Below are positions 24,451 through 28,766 of a stretch of 28,766 nucleotides of DNA, in pieces. The notes beneath the pieces were generated by a model that saw only the letters and a program-made list of their open reading frames with translations, ran no database searches and had not been told where the DNA came from. Both the position numbers and the translations under genes were made by a program. This DNA comes from an uncultured Lachnospiraceae bacterium (GTDB taxonomy: Bacteria > Bacillota > Clostridia > Lachnospirales > Lachnospiraceae): contig CAJUES010000006.1 in the NCBI GenBank assembly GCA_910585765.1, forward strand, positions 1-28,766, written 5' to 3'. Every line of letters begins with the position of its first letter. Within the stretch, counting starts at the first letter, position 1.

Positions 24451-24525
24451 TACCATTTTTCACGACAAAAAAACCATAAAAACGAAAAAGGCCTGAAAAG
24501 AAATGAAATATAATATGAAAATATG

Positions 24526-24565
24526 AAAAAGCAGAAATCCCTGAGCGCTATTCAGGGATTTCTGC
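24526..24565 (-). terminator. Strong terminator of the malQ-lacI unit with the stop codon in its loop
   Basis: A perfect 14-bp stem (24531-24544 with 24552-24565) and a 7-base loop, followed on the minus strand by five U and further U-rich sequence. The upstream arm encodes the last residues of the LacI-family protein and its TAG stop (24548-24550) lies in the loop. Confidence 0.93.
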
Positions 24566-25585
24566 CGTGGACTCCCTCGCCAGGAGCTCCGCCTCATATG
24601 TGATATGCTGATGTTTTGTCTTTTTGGCGATGATATCAAAGAGCAGCCGCGTCGTGTCCCTCGCCATCTCCTCCACAGGCTGGCGCATCGTTGTCAGGTT
24701 CGGCACCGTGTAGCCCGCCATGTCGATCCCGTCATACCCAGCCAGCGAGATATCCTGCGGCACGCGAAGACCTGCCTCGTAGAGCGCCCTCAGCGAGCCG
24801 ATGGCGAGCGTATCCGACACTGCATACAATGCCGTGAACGCCTCCCCGCGCCCCAGCAGCCTCTTTGTCGTCAGATAGCCGTTCTCCATGGAGAAATGAC
24901 CCAGCTCGCCGCTGGTATGGCAGATCAGCCCGGGGTTCACCTCGATGCCGTGCGCTTTCAGGGCATCACAGTACCCGTCGAGACGCAGTCTGCCGACGCT
25001 CTCCTCCAGCGCCTCCGCCACGAGGATCGCGATCCGGGTGTGCCCTGACCGGATCAGGTACTCCACCATCCGGGCGCTCTCCCTGCGGTCATCCACGCTG
25101 ATGCTGGAGTACAGCTTCCTGCTGATGTTTTCAGGGATCGACCCCGCCGTGCTGAACACAAACGGCACGGTGAGCTTCTTCAGCTTTTCCTCCGAGTGGG
25201 AGAACCGGCCTCCCAGAAATATGATCCCGCGCAGACGTTTTTCCTTGACGACCTTCTGTGCCACGTCCACCTCGTTCTCGTCCGCCTCTACGTGGGACAG
25301 CTCCATCGAGTAGTGCCGTTTCTTGCACTCCTGCTCGATCACCGTGATCATGCCGGTAAAGAACGGGTTCGCGATCCCCTTCACCAGCACTGCGATCGCC
25401 TTGGCGTCCACCCTTTTCAGATTTCTCGCGCTGTCGTTTGGAACATACCCGTATTCCTGGATCGCGTTCATGATCTTCTCTTTTGTCTCCGAATTGATAT
25501 CCGGGTGATCGTTGATTGCCCTCGACACAGTGCTGACACCCACACCACATATTTTTGCTATGTCCTTAATCGTCGGCTCAAACAC
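24548..25585 (-). CDS. LacI/GalR-family transcription regulator
   Basis: A 345-residue repressor-type protein. The N-terminal helix-turn-helix (about 4-25, TIKDIAKICGVGVSTVSRAI) and hinge segment (VPNDSARNLKR, 48-58) precede a periplasmic-binding-protein-like sensor domain (about 62-340) that should bind a sugar. The GTG start has GAGGTGAT 5 bases upstream. It lies 38 bp after malQ in the same direction and probably shares its transcript. A LacI-type operator with central CG lies just past the malQ promoter, so a MalR-like role in maltodextrin use and self-control is likely but inferred. Confidence 0.93.
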   Translation of the reverse strand: MFEPTIKDIAKICGVGVSTVSRAINDHPDINSETKEKIMNAIQEYGYVPNDSARNLKRVDAKAIAVLVKGIANPFFTGMITVIEQECKKRHYSMELSHVEADENEVDVAQKVVKEKRLRGIIFLGGRFSHSEEKLKKLTVPFVFSTAGSIPENISRKLYSSISVDDRRESARMVEYLIRSGHTRIAILVAEALEESVGRLRLDGYCDALKAHGIEVNPGLICHTSGELGHFSMENGYLTTKRLLGRGEAFTALYAVSDTLAIGSLRALYEAGLRVPQDISLAGYDGIDMAGYTVPNLTTMRQPVEEMARDTTRLLFDIIAKKTKHQHITYEAELLARESTAEIPE

Positions 25586-25623
25586 CCTATCACCTCTATC
25601 TCTTCATTATTATTTATCCTTAT

Positions 25624-27132
25624 CTATTTGTTCTTATTTCCGCCGCTGCCAGACCGGACTGTCCTTCCGTACAGCTGTGCCAGCTCCAGCATATGTGCCG
25701 AAAGCGCCTCTGTGCACGCGCCGCGCTCCATGCGCCACTCCCAGTTTCCCCCCAGCGTCGACGGCGTGTTGATCCTCGCCTCACTGCCGAGTCCCAGATA
25801 GTCCTGCATGGGAATGACCGCGGTGTCCGCCACGCTTCCGAGCGCGGTCCGGATCAGGCTCTCACAGAGATCCGAATTTCTTCTGACATTCAGATATTTC
25901 CTGGCAAACGCCAGATCCTTTCTGCTGATGGAAGGGATCCATCCGTTAACTGTGTCATTGTCGTGTGTTCCCGTGTATACAACACAGTTGTTATCGTAAT
26001 TGTGGGGAAGATAGTCGCTCTCCCCGCCTGCGTCAAACGCAAACTGCAGCACTTTCATCCCCGGAAATTTTGTCTTCTTCACAAGTTTCAGCACACTCGG
26101 TGTCAAAAATCCCAGATCCTCCGCGATCACCTCGCGGTTCCCGAGAGTCTTCTTCACGGCTTCAAACAGCTTGTATCCCGGCCCTTTCTTCCACATGCCA
26201 TGCTCCGCCGTCTCATCCTTGTACGGGATCGCCCAGTACTCGTCAAAACCCCTGAAATGGTCGATGCGCACGATGTCGTATATGTCAAAACAGTGGGAAA
26301 GCCTTCTGATCCACCACGCAAACCCCGTCTCCTCATGGTACGCCCACTTGTACAGGGGATTGCCCCAGAGCTGCCCGGTAGCGGAGAACGCATCCGGCGG
26401 GCACCCTGCAACCTCGATGGGGACATTTGCCTCATCGAGCCAGAAAAGCTCGGGGTTCGCCCACGTATCTGCACTGTCGAATGCCACATAGATCGGGATG
26501 TCTCCCACGATGCTGATCCCTTTTTTGTTGGCGTAGTCTTTGAGCGCGCGCCACTGCCTGGAGAACAGATACTGCTGGTAGCAGTAAAATGCGATATCGT
26601 CAGCGAACTCCTTCTCATACCTTGCCATAGCCTTCGGCTTCCTGAGACGGATATCCTCGCCCCACTCAATCCACGACACGCCCTTCAGAGAATCCTTGAT
26701 CGCCATGTACATCGCATAGTCTTTCAGCCATTGCTCATTTTCGCCGACAAACGCCTTGTATTCCGAATCCGCCCTGAGATCTGCCCTCTCAAAAGCCCTG
26801 CGGAGAAGTTGGAACCTTGTGTTGTATATTTTCTCGTACGCCACCTTCCCGGTATCGTTTCCAAAGTCGACAGACAGGCACTCCTCCTCCGTGAGGAGCC
26901 CCTCCTCGATCAGCGCATCCAGGCTGATGTAATACGGGCTGCCCGCAAAAGTCGAAAAAGACTGGTACGGCGAATCCCCATACCCTGTAGGTCCCAGAGG
27001 CAGGATCTGCCACAATGCCTGTCCTGACGCTGCCAGAAAGTCCACAAAATCGTAGGCTTCCCTCGAAAAGCAGCCTATTCCGAACCTTGACGGCAAGCTC
27101 GATACCGGCATCAACACACCACTTCTTCTCAT
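25624..27132 (-). CDS. malQ: 4-alpha-glucanotransferase (amylomaltase, GH77)
   Basis: Transfers alpha-1,4-glucan segments between maltodextrins in the cytosol. The 502-residue length fits GH77. Near the start GVLMPVSSLPS and ILPLGPTGYGDSPYQ (43-57) are family signatures; the catalytic residues are Asp291 in VRIDHFRGF (nucleophile), Glu338 in VIAEDLG (acid/base) and Asp391 in YTGTHDND. The second of two close in-frame ATGs (MRRSGVLM) is preferred, since GGGGAG lies 6 bases before it and abuts the first. No glycogen phosphorylase or maltose transporter lies in the window. Expression is likely set by the promoter and operator at 27218-27271. Confidence 0.96.
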   Translation of the reverse strand: MRRSGVLMPVSSLPSRFGIGCFSREAYDFVDFLAASGQALWQILPLGPTGYGDSPYQSFSTFAGSPYYISLDALIEEGLLTEEECLSVDFGNDTGKVAYEKIYNTRFQLLRRAFERADLRADSEYKAFVGENEQWLKDYAMYMAIKDSLKGVSWIEWGEDIRLRKPKAMARYEKEFADDIAFYCYQQYLFSRQWRALKDYANKKGISIVGDIPIYVAFDSADTWANPELFWLDEANVPIEVAGCPPDAFSATGQLWGNPLYKWAYHEETGFAWWIRRLSHCFDIYDIVRIDHFRGFDEYWAIPYKDETAEHGMWKKGPGYKLFEAVKKTLGNREVIAEDLGFLTPSVLKLVKKTKFPGMKVLQFAFDAGGESDYLPHNYDNNCVVYTGTHDNDTVNGWIPSISRKDLAFARKYLNVRRNSDLCESLIRTALGSVADTAVIPMQDYLGLGSEARINTPSTLGGNWEWRMERGACTEALSAHMLELAQLYGRTVRSGSGGNKNK

Positions 27133-27217
27133 ACGCATCTCCCCTTTCTCCACCACAAACAACGGAACCGTCCACAGGAGCATCAACGGCTCAGGGAATC
27201 GTCGGATCCCTGATTTC

Positions 27218-27229
27218 GGTAACGTTTCC
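27218..27229 (-). promoter_or_regulatory. LacI/CcpA-type operator at malQ
   Basis: GGAAACGTTACC (minus strand) is a near-perfect palindrome with the central CG of LacI-family operators. In the wider frame TTGGAAACGTTACCGA it fits the cre consensus of CcpA at almost all positions. It lies just past the predicted RNA start, where a bound repressor would block transcription. Confidence 0.65.
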
Positions 27230-27242
27230 AATGGACAACCTA

Positions 27243-27271
27243 ATAATATCACTTTGCACAATAAATAGCAA
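27243..27271 (-). promoter_or_regulatory. Sigma-A promoter of malQ
   Basis: TTGCTA (27266-27271) and TATTAT (27243-27248) on the minus strand are separated by 17 bases. The predicted leader before the ATG is about 100 bases. Confidence 0.75.
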
Positions 27272-27412
27272 GGTCTAATTTGTGCGCCGATCAACATTTA
27301 TGAAAAATATCCGAAATACACCGAATCCTTTATGCACAATTGCCATTGAAATCCCCCCGTTTCTGCCGGATGTCTGTACGCATTGGGCAACAGACAGAAT
27401 TTCATACCGCGA

Positions 27413-27439
27413 AAACGGCAGGGGTCAATCCCTGCCGTA
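27413..27439 (-). terminator. Terminator of ugd with the stop codon in its loop
   Basis: ACGGCAGGG and CCCTGCCGT (27431-27439 and 27416-27424) form a perfect 9-bp stem with a 6-base loop holding the TGA stop, followed by UUUU on the minus strand. Confidence 0.85.
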
Positions 27440-28591
27440 AATATCCCTTGTATAGATCTTCTCCTCCACATCGGCGAGCTCTTCTGTCAGGCGGTTCGCG
27501 ATGATGACATCCGACATCTCCTTGAACGCGTCCAGGTCGCGTATCACCCTCGAGCGGAAGAAATCGCTCTCCCTGAGACTCGGCTCGTACACGACAACCT
27601 CGACCCCTTTCGCCTTGATGCGCTTCATGATGCCCTGTATCGACGACTGGCGGAAGTTGTCGGAGTCCGTCTTCATCGTGAGCCTGTACACACCCACGAT
27701 CTGCGGCTTCTTTGCCAGGATCATGTCCGCGATATGATCCTTTCTCGTCCTGTTGGCATCCACGATCGCCGATACGATATTGTTCGGCACATTCTCGTAG
27801 TTTGCCCGCAGCTGTTTGGTATCCTTGGGCAGACAGTACCCGCCGTAGCCGAATGAAGGGTTATTGTAGTGGCTGCCGATCCTGGGATCCAGACCCACTC
27901 CCTCTATGATCTGCCTGGTGTTCAGGCCGCGCATCTCCGCGTACGTGTCAAGCTCATTGAAGTAGGCAACCCTGAGCGCCAGATAGGTGTTTGCAAAGAG
28001 CTTGATCGCCTCCGCCTCCGTCGTGTCCGTGAACAGTGTCGGGATGTCCTTCTTGATCGCGCCCTGTTTGAGCAGGCTGGCAAACAACTCCGCGCGCTCC
28101 GACTGCTCCCCGACGATGATGCGCGACGGGTAGAGGTTGTCGTACAGCGCCCTGCCCTCCCGCAGAAACTCGGGTGAAAAGATAATGCGGTCGGTGTCGA
28201 ACCGCTCCCGCACGGTCTTCGTGTAGCCGACGGGGACTGTCGATTTGATGATCATGACAGCGCGCTCGTTCACTTGCAGGACAAGTTCGATCACCGACTC
28301 GATCGAGCTGGTGTCAAAATAATTCTTGTCCGGATCGTAGTTGGTCGGCGTTGCGATGATGATGTACTCCGCGTCCCTGTACGCCGCCGCACCGTCCGTT
28401 GTCGCTTTCAGGTTCAAGTCCTTTGTCGTCAGGTATTCCTCGATCTCCTTGTCAATGATCGGCGATTTCCTGTTGTTGATCATATCCGCCTTCTCCTGAA
28501 ACACGTCCACCGCCGTCACTTCATTGTGCTGCGCCAGCAATATTGCATTTGAAAGTCCCACATAACCAATACCTGCCACTGCTATCTTCAT
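27425..28591 (-). CDS. ugd: UDP-glucose 6-dehydrogenase
   Basis: Oxidises UDP-glucose twice with NAD to UDP-glucuronate, a precursor for capsule and other surface glycans. The 388-residue protein matches the short E. coli-type enzyme in length and start. It shows the NAD-binding GIGYVGLSN (7-15), STVPVGYT (117-124), FSPEFLREG (138-146) and the catalytic loop FGYGGYCLPKDT with Cys253. GGAGG lies 6 bases before the ATG. It has its own promoter and terminator, so it seems to be a single-gene unit. A family member acting on another UDP-sugar cannot be fully excluded. Confidence 0.94.
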   Translation of the reverse strand: MKIAVAGIGYVGLSNAILLAQHNEVTAVDVFQEKADMINNRKSPIIDKEIEEYLTTKDLNLKATTDGAAAYRDAEYIIIATPTNYDPDKNYFDTSSIESVIELVLQVNERAVMIIKSTVPVGYTKTVRERFDTDRIIFSPEFLREGRALYDNLYPSRIIVGEQSERAELFASLLKQGAIKKDIPTLFTDTTEAEAIKLFANTYLALRVAYFNELDTYAEMRGLNTRQIIEGVGLDPRIGSHYNNPSFGYGGYCLPKDTKQLRANYENVPNNIVSAIVDANRTRKDHIADMILAKKPQIVGVYRLTMKTDSDNFRQSSIQGIMKRIKAKGVEVVVYEPSLRESDFFRSRVIRDLDAFKEMSDVIIANRLTEELADVEEKIYTRDIYGRD

Positions 28592-28663
28592 ATTATTCCT
28601 CCAATTTTCTCTGTCTCATACGGTCGATCTCAGATTGTAAATCTCATTCAATACAATGTGTCC

Positions 28664-28672
28664 ATTATACCA
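28664..28672 (-). promoter_or_regulatory. Extended -10 promoter of ugd
   Basis: TGGTATAAT on the minus strand is a full extended -10 element, with no clear -35 at 16-18 bases. The leader before ugd is about 65 bases. Confidence 0.7.
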
Positions 28673-28766
28673 CCTTGTCCCTGCAAATGCCACTAAAACT
28701 TTGTAAATGACGCCGAAACCCGTTTAATAACACATGTGTTGTCATCATCATCCTGCCCCCCCCCCC

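Larger units (their letters stand above)
27133..27412. other. 280-bp region between malQ and ugd
   Basis: No gene is supported. It holds the malQ promoter and operator, a 7-bp inverted repeat (27191-27197 with 27207-27213) in the predicted malQ leader, three TTGTGC-type half sites, and a 7-bp inverted repeat TGTCTGT/ACAGACA in the part nearest ugd. Confidence 0.6.

Noticed and set aside
25693..27027. Plus-strand frame of 444 codons opposite malQ
   Set aside because: malQ on the other strand carries all GH77 catalytic residues; no domain is seen in the antisense frame.

Overview
The window looks like chromosome of a fairly GC-rich member of the Clostridia, most likely Lachnospiraceae. This is inferred from the gene families (an oxygen-independent class III ribonucleotide reductase, clpC next to radA, a DUF6142-like membrane protein, an M29-type peptidase of doubled length) and from strong AGGAGG ribosome sites. 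No tRNA, rRNA, CRISPR array, insertion sequence or phage gene was seen. Every gene except the first, cut-off one lies on the minus strand, so the account below follows transcription from high to low coordinates.

Right end (28.8-24.5 kb): ugd makes UDP-glucuronate and has its own extended -10 promoter and a terminator. malQ (4-alpha-glucanotransferase) follows, from a good promoter with a palindromic LacI/CcpA-type operator just downstream, and then a LacI-family regulator ending in a strong terminator. Next (24.4-19.9 kb) come a soluble PAS hybrid histidine kinase, a family 2 glycosyltransferase 10 bp later, and a TPR lipoprotein with a DNA microsatellite in its linker.

Middle (19.9-13.0 kb): a promoter preceded by two NrdR boxes drives nrdD, whose product carries a fused C-terminal redoxin domain. 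It is followed closely by pyrF, pyrE, a 50-residue membrane protein, a DUF6142-like membrane protein and a long M29-like aminopeptidase. Ribonucleotide reduction and the last two steps of UMP synthesis therefore appear to share a transcript. Next (13.0-7.7 kb), purE-purM-purN-purD form a purine operon that ends in a membrane-anchored SH3-domain protein with a striking acidic and Pro/Arg/Gln/Gly-rich cytosolic tail, closed by a terminator.

Left part (7.7-1.4 kb): a YtrA-type GntR regulator and clpC form one unit; a conserved 137-residue protein of unknown function has its own terminator; radA and an M18 aminopeptidase follow. The M18 gene meets a plus-strand BlaR1-type M56 peptidase gene tail to tail, overlapping by 7 bp.

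Most of the window is housekeeping. The least ordinary items are the NrdD-redoxin fusion under paired NrdR boxes in front of pyrimidine genes, the low-complexity SH3 membrane protein in the purine operon, the M29 enzyme with a large N-terminal addition, and several stem-loops that hold the stop codon in their loop. No clearly new defence or mobile system was found.
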